Below are positions 40,439 through 52,688 of a stretch of DNA of 64,000 bases, one piece after another. A program made the position numbers and the translations under genes. The DNA is from Stomoxys calcitrans (lineage: Eukaryota; Arthropoda; Insecta; Diptera; Muscidae), in the NCBI RefSeq assembly GCF_963082655.1, contig NC_081554.1:98132232-98196231 (forward strand), read 5' to 3'. Numbering within the stretch: the stretch's first letter is position 1; every line of letters starts with the position of its first letter. The notes under the pieces were generated by a model. The model had not been told where the DNA came from and did no database searches. It worked only from the letters and a program-made list of their open reading frames with translations.

Positions 40439-42013
40439 TCTTATATATAAAAATCAATTTGTGTTTGTTTGTATGTTTGTGTGTTCCTTATAGACTCAGA
40501 AACGGCTGAACCGATTTTCTTGAAATTTTCACAGATGATGCATAATGATCCCGTGGTGAAAATAGGGTACTACATTTTTTGATATCTGAAGGCGGTCGGA
40601 CCCTCCCCCTTACCCTAATTTTCAAAAACGCCAGATCTCGGAGATGGGTGGTGAGATTTAAGCAAAATTTTGTGTGCTCTCATATAGTACCCTAAAAATA
40701 AAAATTTGGTATCCAAATTTCGAATGGGGTACCTAGGGGGGCCACCCCACCCTAAAATCTACCAAACATATATTTAGACTAATCACGACAATATGGGACT
40801 CAAATGAAAGGTGTTTAAGAAAACGTATCTGATATCCAATTGTCGGACCAAGTGCTAGGGGGACCACTCCAACCCCCAAAACACTCTAAATTGTCGGACC
40901 AAGTGCTAAGGGGACCACCCCAACCCCTAAAACATCCCTAAATCGGACATATTTACCGACCATGGCAATATGGGACTCAAATGAAAGGTATTTGCAAGTA
41001 GAATACGAAACTAATATCCAAATGTGGGACCACGTTTTTGGGGGTCCACCCCTTCCCCAAAACACTCCCCAAACAGGACTTATTTACGGACCATGGGATT
41101 ATGGGGCTTGAATAAAAGGTATTTGGGTGTAGAATTTGAATCTGATATCCAAATATGGGATCAAGTGTTTGGGTGGGGGCGACTCTACCCAAAAACATCC
41201 CCCAAAGAGGACAAATTTACGACCATAGCAATATGGGGCTCAAAAGAAAGGTGTTTGGGAGTAAAGCACGCATCTGATATTAATATTCGGGAAAAGTGTC
41301 TATGGGGCCACCACACCCCCACAACACCACCCAAATAGTAAGTATTTGCTGACTATTGCAATGTGAGGCTCAAATAAGAGGGTTTTTAGAGTAGAACACG
41401 AATCCGATATATATTTTCAAGGCCAACTCACTGATTGGCCGCCCATCCTCCAAGACACCCCCAAGCCGGTCATGTTTGCCGACTATGGAAAAATGGGGCT
41501 CAAATTAAAGGTATTTGGGACTAGACTACGTATTTGATATCAATATTAGGGACCAACTGTCTTGGGAACGTCCCACCACCATAATAACCCCCAAATAGGA
41601 CGTATTTGCTCACCAAATAGGACGTATTCGCTCACCCAGACAATTTGGGTTTTAAAGAGAGTGGAACTAAATATTTATAGTTTTAGATTAGATATATGAG
41701 AATAGAGCACGTTGCTGATATATTTTCCGGGCCTAGCTTTTGGGGGACCACCCCAATCCCCAAAACACCCCTAAATCGGGCATATTTACCGACCATGTCA
41801 ATGTGGTGCTTAAGTGAAAGGTATTGGGGGTAGAGCAAGAATTGATACCTACTTTTGGGACCAATTTTCTGGGTCAAGGGATATACCATTTTCGTAGCAT
41901 TGTATTGGGTTGCCCATTTCACCAACAGCTCTGACGAAAATAAATATTCCAAGGAAACGTTTATTCCACATAAAGTAAAAGAAGGCACAGCGGAGCTGGC
42001 CCGGGTTAGCTAG
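40439..42013 (+). mobile_element. Helitron-like element, family D, complete, nested in family A
   Basis: 1575 bp. The 5' end is TCTTATATATAAAAATC after an A; the 3' end is GGCCCGGGTTAGCTAG before a T. Same block order as 34508-36382 with fewer core units. It includes a small duplication near 40860-40920 (TTGTCGGACCAAGTGCTA twice) and another near 41600-41640. The surrounding family A repeat resumes directly after it. Confidence 0.75.
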
Positions 42014-42325
42014 TAGCTAAACCGATCGTTCGATTAGACTTCTTGAGCTTCTAGAGTGCACAATTCTTATCCGATATGGTTGAAATTTTGCACATACCAT
42101 TTTAGTATAATTATTGTGTTAAGTATGATCTAAATCAGTACATGTCCTGGTTTAGCTCCATTCTTATCCAAGCTGGCTGAAATATGTCGTTTTGGTATGA
42201 CTTCCAACAACTGTGCCAAGTATGATCTAAATCGGTTCATAACCTGATAAAGCTGCCATATAATTCAATCTCCCAATTTGACTTTCTGAGTCTCTTGTAT
42301 AAGATTCGGCCCGCTTTTATTGTTT
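42014..42325 (+). mobile_element. Family A element, right part
   Basis: AAACCGATCGTTCGATTAG, ACTTCTTGAGCTTCTAGAG and two shortened core units, ending TATAAGATTCGGCCCGCTTTTATTG, a decayed 3' end. Confidence 0.65.
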
Positions 42326-42750
42326 TATGTATCTTTAGACGAAAGGCAGTTGGAAGGAATTTTAATATTCCTATCACACTACACTCATAATGAGGGAAAT
42401 ATAATCCTTATCTTACTCGCAACTTTAGATTTTTATTACTAAAGATTTGTGTCATGTTTCATAGCTCTTATTTGGTTAGGTTAGGAATTTCTTGGCAAAA
42501 TTTCATAATTCTAGATTTTTCGTTGCTGTGAGTGGGAAACCTATACCATTTGGATCCTACATTTCGAGAAATTATTTACCTACCCAATTAGGTTAAAGTT
42601 GTGTAAATGAGCTAATATTCAGAGATATTGCGTCAGTCAATATATTTCTTTATAACCGAACTGTATTTTTGACTTAAGAGCCAATCGGTCATTTTGCGGT
42701 ATATACGATTCAATGCAAAATAATTTGTTCGCTTACCACTAACGTATTTT
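42326..42750. other. Low-copy sequence
   Basis: AT-rich with no recognised repeat, ORF or RNA gene. Confidence 0.4.
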
Positions 42751-44068
42751 TTATACCCTCCACCATAAGATGGGGGGTATACTAATTTCGTCATGCTGAT
42801 TGTAACTACTCGAAATATTGGTCTGAGACCCCATAAAGTATATATATTCTTGATCGTCGTGAAATTTTATGTCGATCTAGCCATGTCCGTCCGTCTGTCT
42901 GTCGAAAGCACGCTAACTTCCGAAGGAGTAGAGCTAGCCGCTTGAAATTTTGCACAAATACTTCTTATTAGTGTAGGTCGGTTGGTATTGTTAATGGGCC
43001 ATATCGGTGCATGTTTTGATATAGCTGCCATATAAACCGATCTTGGGTCTTGACTTCTTGAACCTCTAGAGTGCGCAATTATTATTCGATTTGAATGAAA
43101 TTTTGCACGACGTGTTTTGGTATGATATCCAACAATTGTGCATATATGGTATAAATCGGTCTATAACCTGATATAGCTGCCATATAAACCGATCTTGGGT
43201 CATGATTTCTTGAACCTCTAGAAGGCGCAAATCTTATCCGATTGGAATGAAATTTTGCACGACGTGTTTTGTTATGACATCCAACAACTGTGCCAAGTAT
43301 GGTTCAAATCGGTCAATAAACTGATATAGCTGCCATATACACCGATCTGGGGTTTTGACTTCTTGAGCCTCTAGAGTGCGCAATTCTTATCCGATTGGGA
43401 TGAAATTTTGCACGACGTGTTTTCTTATGACATCCAACAACTGTGCCAAATATGGTTCAAATTGGTTCATAACCTGATATAGCTGCCATATACACCGATC
43501 TGGGGTTTTGACTTCTTGAGCCTCTAGAGTGCGCAATTCTTATCCGATTGGAATGAAATTTTGCACGACGTGTTTTGTTATTATATCCAACAACTGAGTC
43601 AAGTATGGTTCAAATCGGTTCATAACCTGATATAGCTGCCATATAAACCGATCTGGGATCTTGACTTCTTGAGCCTCTAGAGGTCGCAATTATTATCCGA
43701 TTTGCCTGAAATTTTGTACGACGGATTTTCTCATGACCATTAACATACGTGTTTATTATGGTCTGAATCGGTATATAGCCCGATACAGCTCCCATATAAA
43801 TCGATCTCTCTATTTTACTTCTTGAGCCCACAAAGGGCGCAATTCTTATTCGAATTGGCTGACATTTTACACAGGTCTCCAACATATAATTTAATTGTGG
43901 TCCAAACCGGACCATATTTCGAGATCGTTCTACTAGCAGAGCAAATCTTTTCTTAAATCCTTTTTTTGCCTAAGAAGAGATGCCTGGAAAAGAACTCGAC
44001 AAATGCGATCCATGGTGGAGGGTATATAAGATTCGGCCCGGCCGAACTTAGCACGCTTTTACTTGTTT
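42751..44068 (+). mobile_element. DINE-1-like element, family A, complete
   Basis: About 1.3 kb. The 5' stem is TATACCCTCCACCATAAG/GGGGGGTATAC, followed by CCGTCCGTCTGTC, five to six core units, the ACTCGACAAATGCGATCC section and the end GGAGGGTATATAAGATTCGG, CCCGGCCGAACTTAGCACGC, TTTTACTTGTTT. One of the best-preserved copies. Confidence 0.85.
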
Positions 44069-45344
44069 ACCATTAACAAAGGCACAACGGATATGTTCAC
44101 CGTACAAAATATCGACAAAGTGGCAGAAAAAATTATTTTTAGGTTGATTCCTATTCACAAATAAACTTTTTTGTGACGTTCATTTACACTGCCACCATAT
44201 AAAGCGTTTAGCCATTTAACCTTCAATGCGTTATCACTACTTCGCTCAAAAATTTGAGCTACATTTTAATGGAGGGATAATTGCTACATGAATTGGCCAT
44301 GTTTTCGCCTTTGCAGGAATTAGTGGTGTGTATTTACATTTCTGGGCATGTATGTGAATAAAGCCAAAATACAAAAATGTATGACTCTATGTTTTGTGTT
44401 TTCATGCAAGTAATGCTTACCCTGAATTGTTTAATGGATGGCGGCTTGTATGTGTGTGTGTGTGTGAGCGGACGCATATTTGGATGGCCTTTACCTCCGG
44501 TAATTTAATGTGACTCAGGGCTAATTGGGCTCTACTTTACGTGGCAAGGCAAAATTATTACAACGAGCAAAGTTGGGAAAACACCAACAGCGAAAACAGC
44601 CATCAATGATTTTAATGGCAGAAGTTTAGGTGAAACTCTAGAGCAGGGGCATGCCCACTCCAAGAAAAGCAACCATAAATTCAATAGACTTGCGGCAATA
44701 AAACACAAATGCGCTAAGTTCAAGATATTTTTATCGTCATCTTCTTATCTTCGAGTGCAATTAGATGAAGTCGGAATGGAACTATGCCAGTAAATGGCAA
44801 CTGGATGACTTGCTCGGTAGCTGGGTGGCGGGATGACTTAGAGCGAATTCGGCATAAATGCCTAAATAATTCAGTTATAAATCACAGTATAGTTGACAAT
44901 GAAATACACTCACGCATTTTCCTTTTTAATAAAAGCGAAACAAAATCGATAATGACACAATTTCCGAAATACAATAACAAATGTCTCATTCTTAGGAACA
45001 CATTATTCATTCGTAATTACGGAATCTGTGAAAATTTTAAATAGCAAGACAAAAAACATATATTTTTGCAAATGGCATCGTTATACAGATTCAAAGTCAG
45101 TATTGTAAGGCTTGTGCTCCTAACGAACCCATAAGTCATTTGCGGAACTCTTTTAAATGAAAAAACTGATAAGAAAATACCTAAAGTCGGTATCTTTTTT
45201 AAATGTGGGTTATTTTTAACAAAGTAAATCATCAAGTGAGTGAGACTTCTAAGAACCACCATTTCTGCCAAATCAGACAAGAAAAGAAATTCAAATATAC
45301 AAGTTGCATATCCAATCAAAATAAGTAAAAATAGTTCGACCTGG
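44069..45344. other. Low-copy sequence with a (TG)n microsatellite
   Basis: No repeat family. A short TG dinucleotide run is at 44451-44466. ORFs up to 86 codons here show no domain and no splice-site support. Confidence 0.45.
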
Positions 45345-46382
45345 ACCATCTTAAAGCAACTCACTGTTTCAAATTTCATCAAAATCGGGGAATAAATGCG
45401 CGTTTCATCGTCTTTAGGCCCTACAGCTGAAGATTGATCTCTATTGCAGCTAATATATCTAAATATTTCGCTATTTCAAATTTCAGCAAAGTCGGGTATA
45501 AATGCCTAAATCGGCAGATGGGTCTACATGACAGGTTTATCCGATTATGTTCCGATCTAGACCATTTTTGGTTCGGATATGCCGGGCCTAATAAAACTCA
45601 CTGTGACGAGTTGCATCAAAATCGGGTAGTAAATGCGCGTGTTATAGGCTTAAAACCCTAAATCGTCATATCAGTCTATATGACAGCTTTATGTAAATAT
45701 GACCCGATATACACCATACTCGGGTCTGATGACGAGGTCCATAGTGCAACTCACTGTTTCAAATATTTGCAGAATTGGGGAATAAATGCGCCTCTTATGG
45801 CCCTTAAACACTAAAGCTGAAGATCAGTCTCTATGGCAGCTATATCTAAATACATCGCGATCTGGACTATATTCAGGACAGATGTTGGCAGTCTTGATAC
45901 AACTCACTGTTCCAAATTTCAGCGAAATCCGGTAATAAATGCGCCTGTTATAGGTCTAAGATCCTAAATTGAGAGATCGTTATATCCAACTATGTTCCGA
46001 TCTGAACAATTTTTGGTTTGGATACCACCGATTCTCATAAAACTCACTGCACCAAATTTTAAGGCTTAAGACGCTAAATCCCCAGATCGGTCTATATGGC
46101 AGCTATATTCAAATATAGTCCGATGTGGCCTATTCAAGAACTTAAATTGCGTGTAGAAGTAATACGAGACTGTGCAAAATTTCTACTCAATATCTCATTT
46201 TTTAAAGACTGTAACGTGATTACAACTGACGGTCACACGGCCTGACAGACAAACGCACATCGTTAATCGTCTTAGAATGTTGCAACAATCCGACATATAT
46301 ATATACCTTCAAGGGTCGGAAATGGATATTTCGATGTGTTACAAATGAATATACCCCCTATCCTATGGTGGTGGGTATAAAA
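45345..46382 (-). mobile_element. Diverged family B element
   Basis: Minus orientation. Core units carry CAACTCACTGTTTCAAAT, AAATGCGCGTTTCATCG and GATCGGTCTATATGGCAGC. It ends with the 5' part (GGAAATGGATATTTCGATGTG and TACCCCCTATCCTATGGTGG, TGGGTATA). The palindromic 3' end is not recognisable. Confidence 0.7.
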
Positions 46383-46631
46383 ATGATTGAAAATTTGAAA
46401 TTTTCAATAATTTTTTTTTTACTGGTCCAATTAAAAAGTTTTTGAAATTTTCAACCAATTTTTTAATTGATCCCATTAAAAAAAGTATTTAACTTTTTTG
46501 ATATCTGGTTCGTAGATTCGGCCGCCATGGGCTTGCTATAAAATTACCAAAAAGCGCAACGTATGCGTCTTTGAACGCTCCTTCCAGTTATATCGTAAGA
46601 GATGATATGTAGTATGGTGCTTAAGAAAAAA
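46383..46631. other. AT-rich sequence with short inverted repeats
   Basis: GAAAATTTGAAATTTTC and similar self-complementary stretches near 46388-46475. It might be a degenerate MITE; no termini defined. Confidence 0.35.
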
Positions 46632-47309
46632 ACAAGTAAGAGCGCGCTAAGTTCGGCCGGCCCGAATTTTATATACCCTCCACCATGGATCGCATTTGTC
46701 GAGTTCTTTGCGCGGTATCTCTTTTTATGCAAACAAAGAATAATGAATAACAACTCTATGCTATTGAAGCTATATAAAGTTTTAGTCCGATCCGGACCAC
46801 AAATGAATTGAATGCTGAACATTGTAGAAGTCATTGTATAACATTTCAGATCGGTTTATAAGGCAGCTATATCTGGTTATGCACCGACAATACTTAGCAC
46901 AGTTGTTGAATGTGATACCAAAACACCACGTGCCGAATTTCAGTCAAGTCGGATAGGAATTGCGCCCTCTAGAGGCTCAAGAAATCATGACCCAAGATCG
47001 GTTTTTATGGCAGCTATATAGAAACATGCACCGATTTGGCCCATTTACAATCCCAAGCGACCTACACAAAATTTGTGCAAAATTTCAAGCTAGCTTTACA
47101 TCTGCGAAAGTTGGCGTGCTTTCGACAGACAAACGGACGTACGGACGAACGAACAGACAGACGGACAGGCAAACGGACATGGCTAGATCGACTTAAAATG
47201 ACATGACGATCAAGATATACATAGTTTATGGGGTCTCAGACGCATATTACGAGGTGTTGCAAACAGAATGACGAATTTAGTATACCACCATCCCATGGTG
47301 GAGGGTATA
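46632..47309 (-). mobile_element. Family A element, short form
   Basis: Starts AACAAGTAAGAGCGCGC, TTCGGCCGGCCCGAA and TACCCTCCACCATGGATCGC. It has about two core units, a long CGGACGTACGGACGAACG block and the 5' stem TATACCACCATCCCATGG...GGAGGGTATAA. Confidence 0.8.
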
Positions 47310-48632
47310 ACAAGGACATTTAATTTTTTACATGAAATGTATTTACAATTTTTTATTGAACACATCTGTGAGTGAGGGTTCAATTTTCATTAAAAATTTT
47401 TTCATGCGATAGTCTCCCTTTCAATGATACGAGAAATCCTAATATGTTGATTAGCTTTCCCAAAATTCATTTGATCCTGCACTAAGGGAAACAAAAACTA
47501 AAATGAATGGCTTTGTGAAATTGCGGCCACATTTAGCGCCTATGAATTTTTAAACACAAAAACACGTTCAACTCTTTAGCTTTCATTTCATTTGCATTTA
47601 GCCTAAACGCTATTAAATTTTATGCATTAATTTAAAACGCAATCATACCATTATTGCCCAATGAATGGGACGGATATTTTATGTTTACACGCCGAAACCG
47701 CTTCAAAGATTTTCAAGGGTGCCCAACCGTAATACTGCTACAACACATTTCCTTTTTGGGGAGAATACTCGATTTTATTTCAATTCCATTCACATCTTAA
47801 ATGATGATCGCAATGGCAGAAATGGCGGATTTCATATTGTGCGGCCGCATTCAAACAGCGCCAAGGCAGGATATGACGAAAAGTACGTGCCGCCAATGTA
47901 GTACACGCACAATCCCAAAAACAACGACAACAACAGGAAACATGAGAAAAGGATTCGGCAGAGCGAGGCCACGAACGCCACCTTGGATGGTAGGAATCTT
48001 TGGCAGTGACATCGTTTTAACCAATGCAAAGGGATTAGTACCAATGAAAACGAACAAATATATTTGAAACGCCATTCGTAATATCGAAAACACAATCTCG
48101 GTGGAAATTCTCATTTCGTTTTCCGGCAAAGAGTGAGTATGAAAGGGATAATGACATCGCTGCCGCGGTGAACTGAAAAGTGAAAATTCTAAGAACGCAG
48201 ATTTCTTCGGCATCTTCTCCCACACAAAATACCTAAGAGAAGCTTTCACCGTAATGATATCCGTTCCATTTGTAAAGAAGGAAAAAAATTTGGAATTTGA
48301 ATAAATTTCCTGTTTCGCTAAAGAGCCCACCCATGGGGGTGGAGTCATCTACGTTCTTCATTTAATTCGTAATTTGAGACTCAAGGTCGCGTTTGAAGTG
48401 AGCCAGGAATCAATAAGAAACGTTTATATTTTTGGGCAAAATGTTGATACAAATAATACGCTTGAACTAAAATTGGTAATACCCCGAATACGAAGTCAGT
48501 TAAGGATCGACATTGAAACCAGAATGCAACTTGATCAAGATTTTGTGGAAAAAACAATACATAACCGAGAGGAATACAATCGGAGCAATTAATTTTGTCA
48601 TTCCGTTTACCTCATTCACAAAAAAAAAAAAA
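47310..48632. other. Low-copy sequence, possible host DNA
   Basis: No repeat family. GC content rises around 47800-48010, including a GCGGCCGC site at 47841-47848. Overlapping ORFs occur on both strands (see next entry). Confidence 0.45.
47832..48095 (-). CDS. Unrecognised ORF with a hydrophobic segment (low confidence)
   Basis: 87 codons. The C-terminal half contains a stretch that could span a membrane (SCFLLLSLFLGLCVYYIGG). An overlapping minus-strand frame (47851-48348, 165 codons) and a plus-strand frame (47665-47901) compete. None has a recognised domain, and no consensus splice site was found at its ends. It lies in non-repetitive DNA, the only reason to list it. Confidence 0.15.
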   Translation of the reverse strand: MCFRYYEWRFKYICSFSLVLIPLHWLKRCHCQRFLPSKVAFVASLCRILFSCFLLLSLFLGLCVYYIGGTYFSSYPALALFECGRTI

Positions 48633-49539
48633 AAACAAGTAAAAGCGTGCTAAGTTCGACCGGGCCGAATCTTATATACCCTCCACCATGGATCGCATTT
48701 GTCGAGTTCTTTGCGCCGCTCCTTTTTTCAGGCAAACAAAGAATAAGGAATAAGAACTGTTATGCTATTGGAGATATATCAAGTTATAGTCCGATCCGAA
48801 CCATAATTGAATTGAATGCTCAACATTGTAGAAGTCATTGTGTAGTATTTCAGTCTATTCGGATAAGAATTCCGCTTGTAGGGGCTCAATAAGCAAAATC
48901 GGGAGATCGGTTTATATGGCAGCAGTATCAAGCCATAGATCGTTTCAGACCATATTGGACACGTATGTTGAAGGTTATGGGAGAAGCTGTTGTACAAAAT
49001 TTCCTCCAAATCGAAGGAGAATTGCGCCCTCTAAAAGCTCAAGAAGTCAAGATCCCAGATCGGTTTATATGGCAGTTATATCAGCCTATGTACTGATTTG
49101 CGCCATACATAGCGCCGCTTTTGAAAGTCATAACAAAACACCTCGTGCCATATTTCAGCCAAATCGGATGAGAATTGCGCCCCCTTATGGCTCAAGAAGT
49201 TACGATCCAAGATCGGTTTATATAGCAGCTATACCAAAACAATGACCTATTTGGCCTATTTACAATCCCAGCCGACCTACACTAATAGAAAATATTTGTG
49301 CGAAATTTCAAGCGCCTAGCTAGCACCTTTCAACCTGCTAGCTTTACTCCTTCGAAAGTTAGCGTGCTTTCGATAGACAGACGGACGGCAGACCGACGGA
49401 CATGACTAGGTCGACTGATCGACTGTCATGACGATCAAAAATATATATGCTTTATGGGGTCTTAGACGCATATTTCGAGGTGCTACAAACATAATGACGA
49501 AATTAGTATACCCCCATCCCATGGTGTATAGGGTATAAA
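48633..49539 (-). mobile_element. Family A element
   Basis: Preceded by an A run, then ACAAGTAAAAGCGTGC, TTCGACCGGGCCGAA and TACCCTCCACCATGGATCGC. About four core units, then GACAGACGGACGGCAGACCG, ending at GTATACCCCCATCCCATGG...GGGTATAAAAA. Confidence 0.8.
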
Positions 49540-49565
49540 AATTAAACCAAAATTTAAGGTTGTGT

Positions 49566-49686
49566 TTTTATACCCAACACCATAGAATGGGGGTATACTA
49601 ATCTAGTCATTCCGTTTGTAACATTCTTGATCGTCTCGCCATTCTGTCAAAATCACGATAGCGATCGAACGAGTAGAGCTTGCCGC

Positions 49687-49692
<6 letters not shown>
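49566..49692 (+). mobile_element. Family A element, left part, split by retrotransposon
   Basis: TTTTATACCCAACACCATAG with GGGGGTATACTAATC, a shortened CTGTCAAAATCACGATAGCG block and GAGCTTGCCGCTTAAAATT. Sequence resumes at 53551 as TTTGCATAGATTCTTTATATTG, matching the uninterrupted copy at 3018-3295. Confidence 0.75.

Positions 49693-49721
<29 letters not shown>
49693..49721 (-). other. Poly-A tail of the minus-strand retrotransposon
   Basis: 29 consecutive Ts on the plus strand. The 3' UTR (49722-49817) contains AAAATAAATAAAAC on the plus strand and TTTTATTTATTTTG on the minus strand; no clear AATAAA on the coding strand. Confidence 0.85.
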
Positions 49722-49723
<2 letters not shown>

Positions 49724-49817
49724 TATTCTTAAGTCTATAGATTATAATCCTTACAGACTAAATTATATGCTAAATATTTACGAATATATACATATTTTAG
49801 ATTCAAAATAAATAAAA

Positions 49818-52688
49818 CTATGTGTTTAAGTGAAGTATTAATTTTCTTTTAACAGAATCACGTTTTTCAGAGAGATCGATGAGGCTATAAAATTTATTAA
49901 ATTCAACAAAGAGGCGGCGTAAAGGGTCGTTGTTTGCATAGTTTGATGTGAAATAATTTATTTGAAATAGCTGATAGTTTCGGGATGGCCTTAAGGGAAC
50001 ATTTATGTAAATTCTATTCAAAATAAAATCGGAGATTATTTTGCCTTGCATTATATTGATAAGGAAAGTAACATTCAGCATTATTCGTCGGCTTTTTAAT
50101 GTTGGTAATTTTATTAAGTTTAATCTGTATTCGTACGATGGTAGAGCCCGAGGGTCCCAGCCACGCCCCTTAAGGCAAAATAAAAGAAATTGTTTCTGAA
50201 CTGACTCAATCGCATTCGAATGAATGGAATAGGCTGGATCCCATATAATGGACCCATATTCCAAAGTAGAACGTACAAAAGAAATATATAATTGTTTCGT
50301 TACTAAGGGATCTGAAAATTCTTTACTCCAACGCTTGATAAATCCCAAACTTCTATAAGCTTTGTTCGTAATTAAGGAAATATGTTTTCTAAAATCCAAC
50401 CTGTGGTCCAACAGAATCCCCAAATCATGAATAGAGTCCACATACTCCACCATACAATCATTCAAATAGTAACTCGTATCAATTCTTCTCAGCCGAAAGA
50501 AAGACATATGTTTACATTTTAAAGTGTTTAGTTCTAGCAAGTTAGCATTGCACCATTTATAAAACTCATTAAGATCGGATTGCAGTATACACTGGTTTGC
50601 TTCCTCAATAAAAGAGTAGAAAATTTTAACATCATCTGCATACATTAGAACCTTTGATCGATGTATCACGCTGGGCAGGTCATTTATAAACAATGTAAAT
50701 AAGACCGGTCCAAGATGACTTCCTTGAGGAACACCGGATGTCACAATTATCTTGTCAGAAATAGCATTTCCTACTTTCACCATCTGAGCTCTGCCCATTA
50801 GATATGATCTTATCCACTTCAATAACGCATTGGAGAAACCCATAAGATGCAACTTCAACAACAGTAATTCGTGATTGACCTTATCAAAAGCCTTACTAAA
50901 GTCTGTATAAATACAGTCAGTTTGATATCGTCTTCTAAATCCTTCATTTACAATCGTAGTTAACTCTAAAAGATTCGTCACTGTAGACCGATGCTTCCGG
51001 AAGCCATGTTGAAATTTACAAAAAACAGATGAGACCTGAAAGGATAATATCTCAGTCACAATTTTTTCAAATAATTTAGGAATTGTATTCAGTTTAGCGA
51101 TTCCTCTATAGTTCGATGCATCAATTCTACTACCCGATTTAAATAAAGGTACAATAAACGATTCTTTCCATATTGGTGGTAAATAGCCAGTATCCAGGGA
51201 CTTATTGAACATTATAGAGAGAGGAAGAGCAAAATTCTCTGCACAGTATTTAAGAATGCATGAAGGGATTCCATCGGGACCAGGGACCGTTGTGTCCTTT
51301 AGACTCTTTAAATTGGCCAACACCGTTGTAATATCCAATAATGGAATAGTAACGGTTGAGAATTCCTCAATATAGTAGGGATATTGGAAAGTGGAATCAT
51401 ATACATTATCAGAGTAGGTAGTTTTAAAAAATGATGCAAATATATTGGAAATTCCAGTATCATCATCTGCAACATCAGATCCAAAATGTAAGCTCTTTGG
51501 ACAATCATTAGATCGACGCTTAGACTTTATGAATCCATAAAAAGATTTCGGGTTGGATACCAATTCATTCTTCATTCTCGATATATAGCCCTGATACAGT
51601 CTTCTATTTAAGATGGTGTATTCCGATCTTGTGACTGAATAATTTACAAAGTCCAAAGAAGAACCACTTTTTTTAAACTTTTTATAATGCTTATTCTTTC
51701 TATTCTTTAATCCTGATAAAGCAGCCGAATTCCACGGAGGACCAGTATTCCCACATTTAATCATCTTCGGAACAGCTATAGACAATCCATCTTTCAAAAT
51801 AGAATAAAACATTTCAATCATCTCATCCAGTGAGTTTAGTGATTTAAGTACAGACCAATCAATCGATCTTAAAAATGAATTCATCTGATTATAGTTTGTT
51901 TTGGAGAAACAATATCTTGTCTCCTCTAAATAAGAATTAGCAGAGTCACTAGAGCATAACAATAAGGGAACTTGAATTTTTATGGTGGGATGATATCTAT
52001 CCTCAGGGTGGACTAAAGGATCCCATGGACAAACAAAAATGTCGTGAGGTTGACTTACGAATACAAGGTCAAGAAGTTTACCAAAAACGTTGTGAATATT
52101 ATTAATTTGTGACAAGCCGGAACCAAATAATGGACCAATACATTGGTTAGTACTCTCACTGATTGCAGTAGGCAAAAGATCATTACTATCTTGACTAAAA
52201 GTCCAATTAATACTTGGTAAATTAAAGTCTCCGAGAACAATTAAAATATCGTTTGGTTTTGCTGACTCAAATGCACTTAAAATAGACGACGTGTGGTTGG
52301 TATAAATATCAACGCTCGAACTAGGTGGTACATACGAACATGTTACAAAGAGTGTTAAGTTCTTAAGAAACACTTTAACAGCGACTATTTCAGTACCAGT
52401 AGACAATGAAAGAGGAATTTCTTCTGCCGTAAATCGAGAAGCTACAGCTATAAGAACCCCGCCACCTCTAGTTTTGGAAGTCTCATTGCGATCACGTCTA
52501 AAAATTTGATACTGTTGACATAAAATTTCCCTATCATATACATTATCTTGAAGCCATGTTTCGGTGAAAGCAATTATATCGTAATTAAATTCAAAACTAT
52601 TAATAAATAAGGAAGATAACTTAGAATTTAAGCCTCTAACATTTTGATATACAAGACTAATGTCTTTAACGGAGGGTGTTGCAATTAG
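49818..52688 (-). CDS. ORF2: endonuclease and reverse transcriptase
   Basis: Open for 956 codons from the base after the slippery heptamer (52688) to 49818. There is no in-frame ATG ahead of the endonuclease: the conserved opening YQNVRGLNSKL lies only about a dozen codons from the ORF1 stop. Endonuclease landmarks: TETWLQDN, TRGGGVLIAV, LGDFNLPSINW. Reverse transcriptase landmarks: VPGPDGIPSCILK, QHGFRKHRSTVTNLL, YTDFSKAFDKV (palm Asp), SGVPQGSHLGPVLF, LMYADDVKIF (catalytic pair) and LGILLDHRLDF. The C-terminal thumb ends without RNase H. No internal stop, so the copy could be coding-competent for ORF2. Its translation probably depends on the ORF1 junction. Confidence 0.9.
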   Translation of the reverse strand, partial: LIATPSVKDISLVYQNVRGLNSKLSSLFINSFEFNYDIIAFTETWLQDNVYDREILCQQYQIFRRDRNETSKTRGGGVLIAVASRFTAEEIPLSLSTGTEIVAVKVFLKNLTLFVTCSYVPPSSSVDIYTNHTSSILSAFESAKPNDILIVLGDFNLPSINWTFSQDSNDLLPTAISESTNQCIGPLFGSGLSQINNIHNVFGKLLDLVFVSQPHDIFVCPWDPLVHPEDRYHPTIKIQVPLLLCSSDSANSYLEETRYCFSKTNYNQMNSFLRSIDWSVLKSLNSLDEMIEMFYSILKDGLSIAVPKMIKCGNTGPPWNSAALSGLKNRKNKHYKKFKKSGSSLDFVNYSVTRSEYTILNRRLYQGYISRMKNELVSNPKSFYGFIKSKRRSNDCPKSLHFGSDVADDDTGISNIFASFFKTTYSDNVYDSTFQYPYYIEEFSTVTIPLLDITTVLANLKSLKDTTVPGPDGIPSCILKYCAENFALPLSIMFNKSLDTGYLPPIWKESFIVPLFKSGSRIDASNYRGIAKLNTIPKLFEKIVTEILSFQVSSVFCKFQHGFRKHRSTVTNLLELTTIVNEGFRRRYQTDCIYTDFSKAFDKVNHELLLLKLHLMGFSNALLKWIRSYLMGRAQMVKVGNAISDKIIVTSGVPQGSHLGPVLFTLFINDLPSVIHRSKVLMYADDVKIFYSFIEEANQCILQSDLNEFYKWCNANLLELNTLKCKHMSFFRLRRIDTSYYLNDCMVEYVDSIHDLGILLDHRLDFRKHISLITNKAYRSLGFIKRWSKEFSDPLVTKQLYISFVRSTLEYGSIIWDPAYSIHSNAIESVQKQFLLFCLKGRGWDPRALPSYEYRLNLIKLPTLKSRRIMLNVTFLINIMQGKIISDFILNRIYINVPLRPSRNYQLFQINYFTSNYANNDPLRRLFVEFNKFYSLIDLSEKRDSVKRKLILHLNT

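Noticed and set aside
44784..45044. 86-codon ORF in low-copy DNA
   Set aside because: No domain, no splice sites, average length for this base composition.
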